Source of the DNA: CAVTND01 sp963735955 | Lineage (GTDB): Bacteria > Pseudomonadota > Gammaproteobacteria > Burkholderiales > Burkholderiaceae_F | Length of the DNA: 64,000 nucleotides | Assembly: GCA_963735955.1 (NCBI GenBank) | Contig: CAVTND010000010.1 | Coordinates: 310,001-374,000, forward strand | Direction of reading: 5' to 3' | In this document: piece after piece, positions 1 through 9,523 of the stretch | Numbering within the stretch: the stretch's first letter is position 1 | Layout: each line of letters begins with the position of its first letter | The notes under the pieces: model-generated | Database searches by the model: none | Told to the model about the DNA's origin: nothing | What the model saw: the letters and a program-made list of their open reading frames with translations, nothing else | Translations under genes and position numbers: made by a program

Positions 1-2
1 CT

Positions 3-584
3 GTCGTCGCCGTGCTGGCCAGCTGCGTGACAACCCCGACTCGCGAAGAGACCAACGCCGTTGTCAAGAGTTCGTTCAAGGAGCGGGGTGAAGCCAAACT
101 GGATCGGCTGAACCAGTCAGAACTCCAGTTGATGTGCTCGGAGTCTTCGCTGGCAGGGAAGCCCTTGCCGAAGGACGAAGTCGCGCAGCTTGAGAAGGCT
201 GCGCTGGCAACGATCAGGTATCCGGTCGACGGCAAGTACCTCGGTGATTACAAGCAGGGCGAGCGCATCGCACAGTCGGGTGCCGGTATGCAGTGGAACG
301 ATGCGGCGACGGTCGCTCGCGGAGGCAATTGCTATGCCTGCCATGAGATTTCGCCGCAGGAAATCGCGTTCGGCAACATCGGCCCGTCGCTGAAGGGTTA
401 CGGCAAGCTGCGCGGCACCACCGACCAGGTCGTCAAATACACCTGGGGCAAGATCTGGAACACCCACGCCTACAACGTCTGCTCGCAGATGCCTCGTTTT
501 GGCGATGCGGGCATCCTGACCGAAGCGCAGATCAAGGACGTCATGGCGCTGCTCCTGGATCCGAACTCGCCGGTCAACAAGTAG
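3..584 (+). CDS. soxX: Sulfur oxidation c-type cytochrome SoxX, 5' end outside window
   Basis: SoxX is the monohaem subunit of the SoxAX cytochrome. In the periplasm SoxAX oxidatively couples thiosulfate to the SoxYZ carrier. Counting from the first in-frame start in the window (GTG at 12), the haem motif CYACH lies at residues 107-111 and a plausible axial Met at residue 160 (SQMPRFG). The frame is open to base 3, so the true start lies upstream. The first visible residues end in LASC, which looks like a lipobox and would make this a lipid-anchored SoxX. That is a guess, since the signal peptide is cut off. A thioredoxin-like gene and soxB follow on the same strand. The family call is firm. 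Confidence 0.88.
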   Translation, partial: VVAVLASCVTTPTREETNAVVKSSFKERGEAKLDRLNQSELQLMCSESSLAGKPLPKDEVAQLEKAALATIRYPVDGKYLGDYKQGERIAQSGAGMQWNDAATVARGGNCYACHEISPQEIAFGNIGPSLKGYGKLRGTTDQVVKYTWGKIWNTHAYNVCSQMPRFGDAGILTEAQIKDVMALLLDPNSPVNK

Positions 585-630
585 GGAGTCTCGCCGGGCA
601 CTTTCGCGGTCAGGGCAAAGATCGTCTGTG

Positions 631-1147
631 ATGTTCTTGCGCTTACGTCTGCCGGTTGCGCTCGCCGCCATCGTCCTCGGTTTGCAGTTACTGGCCTCAA
701 CAAGAGTTTTCGCGGCGCCCGCGGCAGACGAGGTCGGCAGCAAGGTGCACTGGACCGATGTCGCCTTGCTCAACGGCAGGTCGATCAAGGCCAACGAGCT
801 TCGGGACAACGTAGTCGTGGTGCAGATATGGGCGTCCTGGTGCCCGTTCTGCGGTGCGCAGAATCCCCATGTACAGAAGCTGGCCGACGAGTATCGGGGC
901 AAAGGACTGCTTGTGCTTGCATGTTTCAATCGACCGCACCGAGCACGCGGCACGCGACTATCTGGCGAGGCGCGGCTACACGTTCAACGTCGCGATGCAG
1001 ACGACCGCAGACCGACCGTGGTTCGGACCGCATCGGACGCTGCCTGAGACCTACGTGGTCGACCGCACCGGACGCATTGTCTTCGTTCAGCGTGGCGAGA
1101 TGTTCCCCGAGGACATCGCAGCACTCGGTCGGTACGCTGCAAGGTAG
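631..1147 (+). CDS. TlpA/SoxW-like periplasmic thioredoxin (one frame break)
   Basis: Predicted periplasmic thiol-disulfide reductase that would keep Sox proteins or cytochrome c maturation cysteines reduced. It has a hydrophobic N-terminal signal (LPVALAAIVLGLQLLAS). The thioredoxin active site WASWCPFC starts near residue 68. The C-terminal half (YVVDRTGRIVFVQRG) is typical of the TlpA/AhpC-TSA fold. The reading frame breaks near base 920. Removing one extra G between CTT and CAT joins the two halves without loss, giving about 170 residues. ATG 631 was preferred over the adjacent GTG 628. Its position between soxX and soxB suggests the SoxW role, but the motif alone cannot separate SoxW from other TlpA-like proteins. 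Confidence 0.75.
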
Positions 1148-1169
1148 TCCGCACAAGTCCGGAGCATCG

Positions 1170-2886
1170 ATGCAGCGCCGCGAGTTCTTGCACACACTGG
1201 CGCTGGCTGCTGCAGGCGGCATGCCGATCGCCACGCGCGACGCTCTCGCCGCGAATCCCGAGGCTGCGGCGAGAATGTATGAGGTGCCGCGCTTCGGCAA
1301 TGTTCATCTGCTGCATTTCACAGATTGTCATGCGCAGCTCCTTCCGATTTACTTCAGGGAGCCGAGCGTCAATCTCGGCGTCGGCCCTGCCTTTGGACAG
1401 GCGCCTCACCTGGTCGGCGAACATCTGCTGCGGCACTTCAGCATTCCGCCAGGGTCGACAGATGCTCATGCCTTCACGTATCTCGATTTCGCGCAGGCCG
1501 CGCGCACCTACGGCAAGGTCGGCGGTTTCGCGTATCTCGCCACGTTGATCAAGCGACTGAAGGCGGACCGGCCTGGCGTGCTGCTGCTTGACGGTGGTGA
1601 TACCTGGCAGGGCTCAGCCACTGCGCTCTGGACCCGCGGCCAGGACATGGTCGACGTGTGCAAGCTGCTCAGGGTTGATGTCATGACCGCACATTGGGAA
1701 ATGACACTGGGCGCCAAGCGCGTTCAGGAAATCGTTGACAAGGACTTCAAGGGTCAGATCGATTTCATCGCGCAAAACATCAAGACCGCTGATTTTGGTG
1801 ATCCGGTATTCGCGCCCTACAGCCTGAAGACGGTCAACAGCGTTCCGATCGCGATCATCGGCCAGGCTTTCCCGTACACGCCGGTGGCCAATCCGCGCTA
1901 CTTCGTTCCCGACTGGACCTTTGGGATCCAGGAGGAAAACATGCAGAAGACGGTCGACGAGGTGCGTGCCAAGGGTGCGCAAAGCGGTCGTCCTGCTCTC
2001 GCACAACGGCATGGATGTCGACCTCAAGATGGCCGCGCGGGTGCGCGGCATCGACTTCATCCTGGGCGGGCACACGCACGATGGCGTGCCGACGCCCACG
2101 CAGGTGAAGAACGCCGGCGGCATCACGCTGGTCAGCAATGCCGGCAGCAGTGGCAAGTTCCTCGCCGTGCTCGACCTCGACATCCGTGCCGGCAAGGTGG
2201 CCGACTACCGATACAAGCTGTTGCCGATTTTCTCGAATCTGCTGCCTGCCGATCGCGAGATGGCGGCGGCCATCCAAACCATGCGCGCGCCGCACGAAGT
2301 CAGGCTCAATGAGAAGCTGGCCACCACGGATGCGCTGCTTTACCGCCGCGGCAACTTCAACGGCACTTTCGATCAGGTGATACTTGATGCGCTGATGCAG
2401 GTGCGAGGTGCGGAAATCGCGTTTTCGCCGGGGTTCCGGTGGGGGACATCGCTGCTGCCGGGCCAGGCGATCCTGATGGAAAACCTGCTCGACCAGACCG
2501 CAATCACTTATCCGGCCACGACGGTAAACGAATTTACGGGAGAGATGATCAAGACCATCCTCGAGGACGTGGCCGACAATCTCTTCAACCCGGATCCGTA
2601 TCTGCAGCAGGGCGGCGACATGGTGCGGGTCGGCGGCCTTCAGTACACCATCGATCCGAATCAAAGGATGGGCAGTCGCATCAGTGAGATGCGGCTGGCA
2701 GGCCGGCCGATCGACGCCGACAAGCGTTACAAGGTTGCCGGCTGGGCGCCGGTTGCTGAAGGCGTCAGCGGCGAGCCGGTCTGGGACGTCGTCGCAAGCT
2801 ACCTGCGCGATCGCAAAGTGATCCAGCAGGTGCGGCTGAACGAGCCGGTGATCAAGGGCGTCCAGGGTAACCCGGGCATTTCCTAG
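1170..2886 (+). CDS. soxB: Thiosulfohydrolase SoxB (one frame break)
   Basis: SoxB is the dimanganese periplasmic hydrolase that releases sulfate from thiosulfate-loaded SoxYZ. It belongs to the 5'-nucleotidase/metallophosphatase fold. The N-terminus is a twin-arginine signal (MQRREFLHTL), as expected for a Tat-exported SoxB. Metal-ligand motifs are visible in order: D52-x-H54 (HFTDCHAQ), LLDGGDTWQG, the SoxB-specific TAHWEMT, SHNGMDVD and GGHTHDG. The frame changes near 1979. Dropping one extra C before AAAGCG restores a 571-residue protein, the usual family length. The start at 1170 lies 22 bases after the thioredoxin gene, so cotranscription with soxX is likely. soxA, soxY and soxZ are not in the window. 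Confidence 0.9.
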
Positions 2887-3049
2887 ATGCACCGCCGCGA
2901 CCTGCTGATTGCCGGCCGTCGTCCTGCTCAATGCTCGAATGGAACCGCTGCCCGAACCTTTGGTGAGAGTCGATCAGGCTGGCTTCTACGAATCCCGCCT
3001 GCAGCTGTCGATCGCCGCAGCGCATCGGCGCCTGCTCGGCACCGGCTGA
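2887..3049 (+). pseudogene. Short broken reading frame directly after soxB
   Basis: An ATG follows the soxB stop with no gap and opens a frame beginning MHRRDLLIAG. A one-base shift near 2917 would carry it into a second frame ending in AAAHRRLLGTG, giving roughly 53 residues and a stop at 3047-3049. The shift has the same direction as the other breaks in this part of the window. I do not recognise the product. It may be the stump of a decayed sox-cluster gene or simply non-coding. Only the tight spacing to soxB supports it. Confidence 0.25.
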
Positions 3050-3124
3050 TCGTCCGATCGTCGGGTGGCTGCGCCGGCCGGCGGCGGGCGCGCTACGCTT
3101 GCGTCGTAACGCGTGGAGGAAACG

Positions 3125-3640
3125 ATGTCCGTCTTACGCAGTGCGGCCTGCTTGGTCCTCTTGGCTGCCATGCTGACTGCCGCGCCTGGTCGCGCTTGCG
3201 CGCAGACCGCCACGGAGGCCGCAGCCAAGCCGGCCGCCCAAACGGTGTCAACCTTCGTCGCCGCCACCCGGCTCGGCTACATCAGTTGCGCGGAAAAGTA
3301 TCGCGCCTATCTGGAACGTTGGGAGCTCTACTCACTGATGACCGAAGGCCAGCGCGAGCCACAAGGTACGCCGCCGAGCGACGCCGAAGTGGCTGACTGT
3401 GTGCACCAGACCGGGCTCAAGGGCGTGACGCTGTACAAGACGGCGCTCAAGTCCGCCTCGAGTCCAAAGGAACGTTCGGCCTATAGCGAGTACATGACGG
3501 CATGGGACGCCGCTCTGAAAGACATTCGCAAGTCCCAGCGCGAAACAGTCAAGGCATATCGCGCGCGCCAACGCCAGACCGAGCAGCGGCTCGACCAGTT
3601 GCAGTCCCGACTGGAAGCGAGCGTCAACCTGCAGGGATAG
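3125..3640 (+). CDS. Hypothetical secreted helical protein
   Basis: Not recognised. About 171 residues start at ATG 3125, chosen over in-frame GTG 3113 because a good ribosome binding site (GGAGGAAACG) precedes it. The first 30 residues form a signal peptide with an AxA-type cleavage region near GRACAQ. The mature part has two cysteines (ISCAEKY and VADCVHQ) and a long charged, probably coiled-coil C-terminus rich in Arg, Gln and Glu. This suggests a periplasmic helical protein. It stands alone between the sox genes and the convergent smpB. Intact frame. Confidence 0.6.
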   Translation: MSVLRSAACLVLLAAMLTAAPGRACAQTATEAAAKPAAQTVSTFVAATRLGYISCAEKYRAYLERWELYSLMTEGQREPQGTPPSDAEVADCVHQTGLKGVTLYKTALKSASSPKERSAYSEYMTAWDAALKDIRKSQRETVKAYRARQRQTEQRLDQLQSRLEASVNLQG

Positions 3641-3713
3641 TGCGGGGGCGTACCAGCCTTGTCGGCAACCCGGCGCTCACATCAATCTCGGCGGCCAATG
3701 CGGGCCGAGAACC

Positions 3714-4163
3714 TTAACGGCTGCGCTGCTTGAGCAGCCGGGTCTGCTGGCGCTTCCAGTCTTTGTCTTGTTCGGCGGCCCGTTTTTCGAACTGGCGCTT
3801 GCCCTTGGCGAGACCGAATTCGAGCTTGATCAGTCCCTTGGCGAAGTGCATGTCCAACGGCACCAGCGCGTAGCCGGCACGTTCGACCTTGCCGATCAGC
3901 TTGCGAATTTCGGCCGCCTTGAGCAGCAGCTTGCGGGTGCGGGTCGGATCGGCCTTGACGTGCGTTGAGGTCGTCGGCAACGGGCTGATATGCCCGTTCA
4001 GCAGATAGAGCTCGCCGTTGCGGATCACTACATAGGCCTCGTTGAGTTGCACGTGGCCGGCCCGGATCGCCTTGACCTCCCAGCCTTCGAGCACCAGGCC
4101 GGCCTCGAAGCGCTCTTCGATGAAATAGTCGTGCTGGGCCTTGCGGTTCTGGACGATCGACAC
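3714..4163 (-). CDS. smpB: SsrA-binding protein SmpB
   Basis: SmpB binds tmRNA and delivers it to stalled ribosomes for trans-translation, which tags and releases incomplete proteins. At 149 residues it has normal family length. Typical features are the N-terminal core (QNRKAQHDYFIEE), the conserved LEGWEVKAIR and LLNGHISP segments, and the basic C-terminal tail (KRAAEQDKDWKRQQTRLLKQ) that enters the mRNA channel. It is divergent from ratA with about 48 bp between start codons, an arrangement common in betaproteobacteria. The tmRNA gene itself was not found in the window. Intact frame, firm call. Confidence 0.95.
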   Translation of the reverse strand: MSIVQNRKAQHDYFIEERFEAGLVLEGWEVKAIRAGHVQLNEAYVVIRNGELYLLNGHISPLPTTSTHVKADPTRTRKLLLKAAEIRKLIGKVERAGYALVPLDMHFAKGLIKLEFGLAKGKRQFEKRAAEQDKDWKRQQTRLLKQRSR

Positions 4164-4211
4164 CCGTACACCGATGCTGTGAATAGAATCCGCGTTTATA
4201 TCTCACTCGCC

Positions 4212-4657
4212 ATGCCGAAAGTCGCTCGCTCCGCGCTGGTTCACTACAGCGCCGGCCAGATGTTCGATCTGGTCGCCGACGTCAAGGCCTATCCGCAGTT
4301 CCTGCCCTGGTGTGGCGGCTCTCAGGTGCGCCCGCATCCCGATGGGGGCGTGAATGCGAGCGTGGACATCGTCTATCGCGGCATCCGGGCGCGCTTCACG
4401 ACCCGCAATCTGCACCGCTATCCCGAGCAGATCCGCATGGACCTGGTTGACGGACCCTTTCGCACTATGGCGGGAACTGTGGCAATTCGTTCCCCTGCGC
4501 GCTGGCGCCTGCAAGGTGAAGTTTTCGACTCGACTATGCGTTTGTCAGCGGCCTGCTGGGCACGGCGGTCGCGCCGGTGTTTGACGCAATTGCCGACACC
4601 ATGGTCGATTCCTTCGCCCAGCGGGCGGAGGCACTGTATGGTCGTCCGGATTATTAG
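4212..4657 (+). CDS. ratA: RatA-like START/Coq10 protein (two frame breaks)
   Basis: Small polyketide-cyclase/START-fold protein. The family includes E. coli RatA, reported to bind 50S subunits, and Coq10-like ubiquinone-binding proteins. Conserved segments are seen in order: ALVHYSAGQMFDLVADVKAYPQF, LPWC, DLVDGPF, then WQFVPL and the C-terminal GTAVAPVFDAIADTMVDSFA. Two frame changes occur, near 4490 (extra G in ACT-G-TGG) and near 4530 (extra A in TCG-A-CTC). Removing both gives about 147 residues, normal for the family. It is followed 10 bp later by rnfH, its usual operon partner. Confidence 0.85.
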
Positions 4658-4667
4658 AGGTGACGGA

Positions 4668-4956
4668 GTGAAGGCCACCGTGGTTTATTGCGCTCCGGGC
4701 ATTGAGCAGGTGATCGAAGTGCAGGTGCCCGCCGGAACCACGCTCGAGCAGGCGATTTCAGGTTCCGGCCTGATCGAGCGCGTGCCGACATTGCGTGGAG
4801 TACGTACTTGACCTGGGAGTGTGGAACCGGAGCGCGCCGGCCGGACAACTGGTGCGCGAGGGCGATCGGATCGAGGTGTATCGCCCGCTCTCGATCGACC
4901 CCAAGGAAGCACGCCGCCTGCGCGCCGCGGCCCGGCGCCGACAGCGGCGGGTCTAG
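4668..4956 (+). CDS. rnfH: RnfH family ubiquitin-like protein (one frame break)
   Basis: RnfH (YfjF/PasI) is a small beta-grasp protein nearly always encoded next to ratA; its biochemical role is unsettled. The start at GTG 4668 follows an AGGTGACGGA Shine-Dalgarno-like stretch and gives MKATVVYCAPGIEQ. Conserved features are the acidic N-terminal strand, ERVPTLR, then LDLGVWNRSAPAGQLV, GDRIEVYRPL and a basic tail. The frame shifts near 4797; removing one G before GAGTAC gives about 95 residues. Its 3' end overlaps the convergent DUF4124 gene by four bases. Confidence 0.82.
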
Positions 4957-5496
4957 TTGCAGGTCGCCTGAACGATCTGGCGGGTGCGCTGGACTTCGGC
5001 CGCCCGTTGCGAGTCGTCGAGGAATTCGCGGTTGCCGCTGGCGTCGGTGCGGGCGATCCGGATGCCTTCGTCCAGCGATTTCAGGTAACCGCGCGCCCGC
5101 TCGCATTCGGCCGCCTTGGCAACGGCCTTCTGTTGCTCGTCCTGGGCTTTTTTCTCGGCGTCGGCGCGCTCCTGCTGGCGCTTGCGAAACTCCATTTCCT
5201 GCTCAGCGAGTGATTTTGGCGCAGCGGCGGTTCCATCCGCGGTTTTTTGCGCATCGCCGGATGCAGCCGCAGTTGTTGAAGGCGTCGAAGTCGGGGTTGG
5301 TGCGGGCGAAGCGGTCGGCCGGCTAGGCTGATGGACGATGTTGCCGGGTTTGACGTTGGCACGGCGGCGGCCGGTCCGAGTAGACCAGACGCCCATTGTC
5401 TTCCTTCCAGGCCCATTGTGCGGCCACCGGCAAGGCCCAGGCGACGGCCAGGACAGCTACCAGGCGATTTAGCGAATTGCGGGCAGCGGAACGCAA
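4953..5496 (-). CDS. DUF4124 domain periplasmic protein (one frame break)
   Basis: Predicted periplasmic protein with an N-terminal DUF4124 domain (WAWKEDNGRLVYSDRPPP, a short beta motif) and a long low-complexity Pro/Thr/Ala linker. A charged helical region follows (EQEMEFRKRQQERADAEKK) and two conserved cysteines at AECERAR and QATCN. The start is TTG at 5496 because a stop lies just upstream in frame; it gives a clear signal peptide (LVAVLAVAWALPVAA). One extra base near 5360, in the run encoding PPPANVKPG, breaks the frame. Repair gives about 180 residues. The function of the family is unknown. DUF4124 genes often sit next to guaB in betaproteobacteria, as here. Confidence 0.75.
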
Positions 5497-5628
5497 ACTT
5501 GTCTCCCGGGCTTACGTGTGGCGCGATTCTCCGCCGCTTTTGAATCGGGCGAACAACTGGAATACAGGTCGAACACCCCGTCTCTTTGGGACTCAAGTTG
5601 ATCCAAAAGGTCATGCAGCGCACATCGG

Positions 5629-5634
5629 TATAAT
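5629..5634 (+). promoter_or_regulatory. Putative -10 element upstream of guaB
   Basis: A perfect TATAAT lies 25 bp before the guaB start codon in an otherwise gene-free 163-bp gap (5497-5659). No good -35 hexamer lies at 16-18 bp; the nearest TTGATC is too far upstream. The reading as the guaB promoter rests on the -10 match and position only. Confidence 0.4.
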
Positions 5635-5659
5635 TCGCCTTTGCGTCTAGAGGGTAGCT

Positions 5660-7132
5660 ATGCGTTTGGTACAAAAGGCGCTCACTTTCGATGACGTGCT
5701 GCTCGTCCCCGCCTACTCGGCGGTCCTTCCCCGCGACGTACAGCTGAAAACCCGACTCTCCCGCAACATCTGCTCTGAACATTCCGCTGGTGTCCGGCCG
5801 CGATGGACACGGTGACCGAGGCGCGCCTCGCGATCGCGCTGGCGCAGGAAGGCGGCATCGGCATCGTTCACAAGAACAAGACGCCGAAGGAGCAGGCAGC
5901 CGAAGTGCTCAAGGTCAAGCGCCACGAGGCCGGCGTACTGCGCGATCCGATCACGGTGACCGCAGGACATGACGGTGCGCGACGCGATCGAACTGCAGCG
6001 CGCGAATCGAGATTTCGGGACTGCCGGTGGTTGAAGGCAAGCGCGTCGTCGGCATCGTCACCAACCGCGACCTGCGATTCGAAACCCGGCTCGATGCGCC
6101 GATCCGCGACATCATGACGCCGCGTGCACGCCTGGTCACGGTCAACGAAGGCGCCAGCCTGGAAGAGGCCAAGGCGCTGATGCACAAGCACCGGCTCGAA
6201 CGGGTGCTGGTGATCAATGGCGACGATGAACTGCGCGGCCTGGTCACGGTCAAGGACATCACCAAGGCCACCGAGCATCCGTTTGCCGCCAAGGACCATC
6301 TGGGCAAGCTGCGCGTCGGCGGCGCAATCTCGACCGGCCGCGACTCCGAGGAGCGCGCCGAACTGATGGTCAAGGCCGGGCGTCGACGCCCTGATGGTCG
6401 ACACCGCGCACGGCCACCATCAAGGCGTGCTGGACCGCGTGCGCTGGGTCAAGAAGAACTTTCCGAACGTTGAACGTGATCGGCGGCAACGTCGCCACTG
6501 CGGAGGCAGCGCAGTGCCCTGGTCGATGCCGGCGCCGATGGCATCAAGGTCGGCATCGGGCCGGGCTCGATCTGCACGACTCGCATCGTGGCCGGGGTCG
6601 GAGTGCCGCAGATCACCGCTGTTTCCAATGTCGCGCAGGCACTCGAGGGAACCGGAGTTCCGCTGATCGCCGACGGCGGAATGCGGTTTTCCGGCGACGT
6701 CTCGAAGGCACTGGCCGCTGGTGCCTACAGCGTCATGATGGGTGGCATGTTTGCCGGCACCGAAGAAGCGCCGGGCGAAGATCATTCTGTTCCAGGGCCG
6801 CTCTTACAAGAGCTATCGCGGCATGGGCAGCCTGGGAGCGATGACCGAGGGCTCGGCCGAGCGCTACTTCCAGGACAACGATGCCAACGTCGACAAGTTC
6901 GTGCCCGAAGGCATCGAAGGCATGGTGCCGTACAAGGGCAGTGTGCTGGCGATCATCTATCAGTTGATCGGCGGACTGCGCTCGAGCATGGGTTACTGCG
7001 GCTGCCGAGCATCGACGAGATGCGCACGCAAGTGCCCAGTTCGTCGAGATCACTGCGGCCGGCATGCGCGAGTCGCATGTGCACGATGTGCGCATTACGA
7101 AGGAAGCTCCCAACTATCGACTTGAGAGCTGA
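5660..7132 (+). CDS. guaB: Inosine-5'-monophosphate dehydrogenase (about ten frame breaks)
   Basis: GuaB oxidises IMP to XMP with NAD+, the committed step of guanine nucleotide synthesis. The N-terminus (LTFDDVLLVPAYSAVLPRDV) and MDTVTEARLAIALAQEGGIG are canonical. A CBS-domain pair follows (VVGIVTNRDLRF, LVINGDDELRGLVTVKDI). Then come the catalytic barrel segments with the IMP-binding Cys in GSICTTRI (codon 6573-6575) and the flap and C-terminus YKSYRGMGSLGAM and ESHVHDV. The frame changes near 5771, 5795, 5965, 6014, 6378, 6471, 6514, 6778, 7010 and 7035. The first eight are each one extra base. The last two fit either a missing base or two extra bases. Repair gives about 487 residues, normal length. 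As an essential gene it is unlikely to be truly this broken. Confidence 0.9.
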
Positions 7133-7185
7133 TCGGTTTGAGAGCTGATCAGTTCGGCCGGAACGCTCCATTTCGAGCCTCGAAG

Positions 7186-7443
7186 ATGCTGACGCTGCGC
7201 CGCCGCGAACCTGGACTCGGATCTGTGGGCCGTGGCCGGCGCGCTGTTCCTGGTGGTGTTGATGTCTCGATTGCCGGGACACCTGCAGGCTGCAGAGCCG
7301 GGAGTCTGATGCGCGATGCCGGCCTGGCCCTGCTATGCATCAACATGATCGTGCAGGCCGTCAAGTCGGGCTGGCCGGTCAACTACTCGATGAGCCTCTC
7401 TTTTATCGGCGTCGCGCTCTGGCTGGCCGGCGTCGTACTCTGA
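7186..7443 (+). CDS. Small membrane protein between guaB and guaA (frame uncertain)
   Basis: Not recognised by family. Three hydrophobic segments are seen across two frames: DLWAVAGALFLVVLMSRLPG, then MRDAGLALLCINMIVQAV and MSLSFIGVALWLAGVVL. As one protein it would have about 84 residues and three helices, with breaks near 7208 and 7303. Alternatively the second part is a separate 44-residue protein whose ATG (7309) overlaps the stop of the first frame as TGATG. A small membrane protein here fits the guaB-guaA interval of related bacteria. Its last base is two bases from the guaA start. Confidence 0.5.
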   Translation: MLTLRRREPGLGSVGRGRRAVPGGVDVSIAGTPAGCRAGSLMRDAGLALLCINMIVQAVKSGWPVNYSMSLSFIGVALWLAGVVL

Positions 7444-7445
7444 CG

Positions 7446-9050
7446 ATGAAGCACGATCGCATCCTGATTCTCGACTTCGGCTCCCAGGTCACCCAGCTGA
7501 TCGCGCGCCGCGTGCGCGAAGCCGGTGTCTACTGCGAGATCCATCCGGCGGATGTCAGCGAGCGCGTTTGTCCGCGAGTTCGCGCCCAAGGGCGATGATC
7601 CTGTCAGGCAGCCACATGTCGGCCTACGAGGAATCGACCGACGCAGGCACCGCCGCGGTATTCGAGCTTGGCGTCCCGGTGCTGGGCATCTGCTACGGCA
7701 TGCAGACCATGGCACAGCAACTCGGGGGCCGGGTCGAGGGAGGTCATGCGCGCGAGTTCGGCTACGCCGAAGTTCGGGCGCGCGGCCACACGCGCCTGCT
7801 GGACGGTCTGGAAGACATTCGCCAGCGCCGACGGACACGGCCTGCTGAAGGTCTGGATGAGCCACGGCGACAAGGTGATCGAGATGCCGCCCGGCTTCAA
7901 GCTGATGGCCTCGACGCCGACCTGCCCGATCGCCGGCATGGCTGACGAGGAACGCGGCATACTACGCCGTGCAGTTCCACCCGGAAGTGACGCATACCGT
8001 TCAGGGCAGGGCCATTCTCGCGCGCTTCGTGCGCGACATCTGCTGGTGCCAAGCCGGACTGGGTCATGGGCGACTATGCCGCCGAGGCGGTTGCGGCGAT
8101 CCGTTCGCAGGTGGGCGCAGAGGAGGTGATCCTCGGGACTATCGGGCGGCGTCGATTCTTCGGTCGCTGCAGCGCTGATCCAGCGTGCGATCGGCCAGCA
8201 GCTGACGTGTGTGTTCGTCGACACCGGCCTGCTGCGCCTTGGGGAGGGGCAACAGGTCGTCGATACCTTTCGCGAACACATGGGGATGAAGCTTGTGCAT
8301 GTCGATGCCGGCGCACGCTTCATGGCGGCGCTGGCGGGCGAAACCGACCCTGAAGCCAAGCGCAAGATCATCGGACGCGAGTTCGTGCATGTGTTCCAGG
8401 AGGAGGCTGCGCGATTGCAGGAACATGGAACGGCGGCGAAGTGGCTGGCCCAGGGAACGATCTATCCGGACGTGATCGAGTCAGCCGGCGCCAAGACCAG
8501 GAAAGCCAAGACCATCAAGAGCCACCATAACGTCGGCGGCCTGCCGGACACCCTGCACCTGAAGCTGCTCGAGCCCTTGCGCGAACTGTTCAAGGACGAG
8601 GTGCGGGAACTTGGCCTGGCGCTCGGTCTGCCGCGCGACATGGTTTTCCGGCATCCATTCCCCGGGCCTGGCCTCGGCGTGCGGATTCTCGGCGAAGTCA
8701 AACAGGAGCACGCCGACCTGCTGCGCCGGGCCGACGCGATCTTCATCGAGGAATTGCGCAAGACCATGGACCCGACCTCCGGTCGGAGCTGGTACGAGCA
8801 GACCAGTCAGGCGTTCGCGGTGTTTCTGCCGGTGAAAAGCGTCGGCGTCATGGGCGATGGCCGCACCTATGAGTGGGTCGTGGCGCTGCGCGCGGTGCAG
8901 ACGTCCGACTTCATGACCGCGCACTGGGCGCATCTTCCGCACGAACTGCTGGGACGCGTGTCGAACCGAATCATCAACGAGGTGCGTGGTATCAACCGAG
9001 TCGTCTACGACATCAGTGGCAAGCCGCCGGCGACGATCGAGTGGGAGTGA
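7446..9050 (+). CDS. guaA: GMP synthase, glutamine-hydrolysing (six frame breaks)
   Basis: GuaA aminates XMP to GMP using glutamine and ATP. The N-terminal class I amidotransferase domain has the nucleophile Cys in LGICYGMQTMA (codon 7691-7693) and the His-Glu pair in VQFHPEVTHT. The ATP pyrophosphatase P-loop SGGVDSS is at 8142-8162. The C-terminal dimerisation domain runs from FRHPFPGPGLG to the typical end ISGKPPATIEWE. Six extra bases are inferred near 7563, 7597, 7823, 7963, 8043 and 8134. Everything after 8140 is intact. Removing them yields about 532 residues, the usual size. It forms a guanine-synthesis unit with guaB upstream. Confidence 0.92.
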
Positions 9051-9267
9051 TTCGGCGCTCACCCAACGTGCGATCCGCCGGGCTTGCGGGGGACGCGAGT
9101 CGGCCAGCCTGTATCACCGGGCGAAGTACCTTCAGTTGGCGGTGCTGGGGCTGGGCGGAGTTGCACTGTTGATGTGGCCGGGGCCGGTGCAGTGGGAGCT
9201 GTGCGTGGCGCTGGGCGCGCTGCTGACCGGCTGCCTGGCGAGTGTGCAGTGGGCGTACTACAAGTAG
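9047..9267 (+). CDS. Hypothetical small membrane protein after guaA
   Basis: The last 53 residues are clear: a short basic stretch (LYHRAKYLQ) followed by two hydrophobic helices (LAVLGLGGVALLMWPGP and LCVALGALLTGCLASV) and the end QWAYYK. The start is uncertain. A GTG at 9047 overlaps the guaA stop as GTGA, which would suit translational coupling, but it lies in another frame from the helices, so a break would have to occur between them. An in-frame GTG at 8986 inside guaA is the alternative. No family recognised. Confidence 0.4.
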
Positions 9268-9523
9268 CATTTCTAGTGCTGCTAGGAACTCCCTGGGCCT
9301 CGGGGAGGGCGGCTCTCGACAATCAGGGCAACATCGAGCGCTTCGCTCGGATAGAGCGATAGCAGCGCCTTCGCGTGGTACGAGGTGTCGCCACCAAAGC
9401 CATTGCCTCCAGCCACGGTTGCCGCGAGAGGCTTGCGTGATCATGACACGCCCAAGTAACATCCTGCATTTAGTCACTTGAGCGAATTCCGTCGTGGACA
9501 GTTCCCCTAGTCGATCCTCCTTC
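9268..9523. other. Gene-free stretch upstream of the mgtA leader
   Basis: No frame here shows protein-like composition, and no tRNA or repeat was seen. It begins the segment that separates guaA from tadA. The following 150 bases are listed separately because they are rich in inverted repeats. Confidence 0.5.

Noticed and set aside
2887..3396. 170-codon open frame running on after soxB
   Set aside because: Only the first codons look plausible. The rest is Arg/Ala/Ser-rich and overlaps the well-supported secreted protein gene at 3125. Only the short broken frame to 3049 is retained, at low confidence.
5660..7132. Programmed +1 frameshifting as an explanation for the breaks in guaB and similar genes
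   Set aside because: There are many sites per gene, no shared slippery motif or adjacent stop-codon context, and essential housekeeping genes are hit. Programmed frameshifting uses single, conserved sites.
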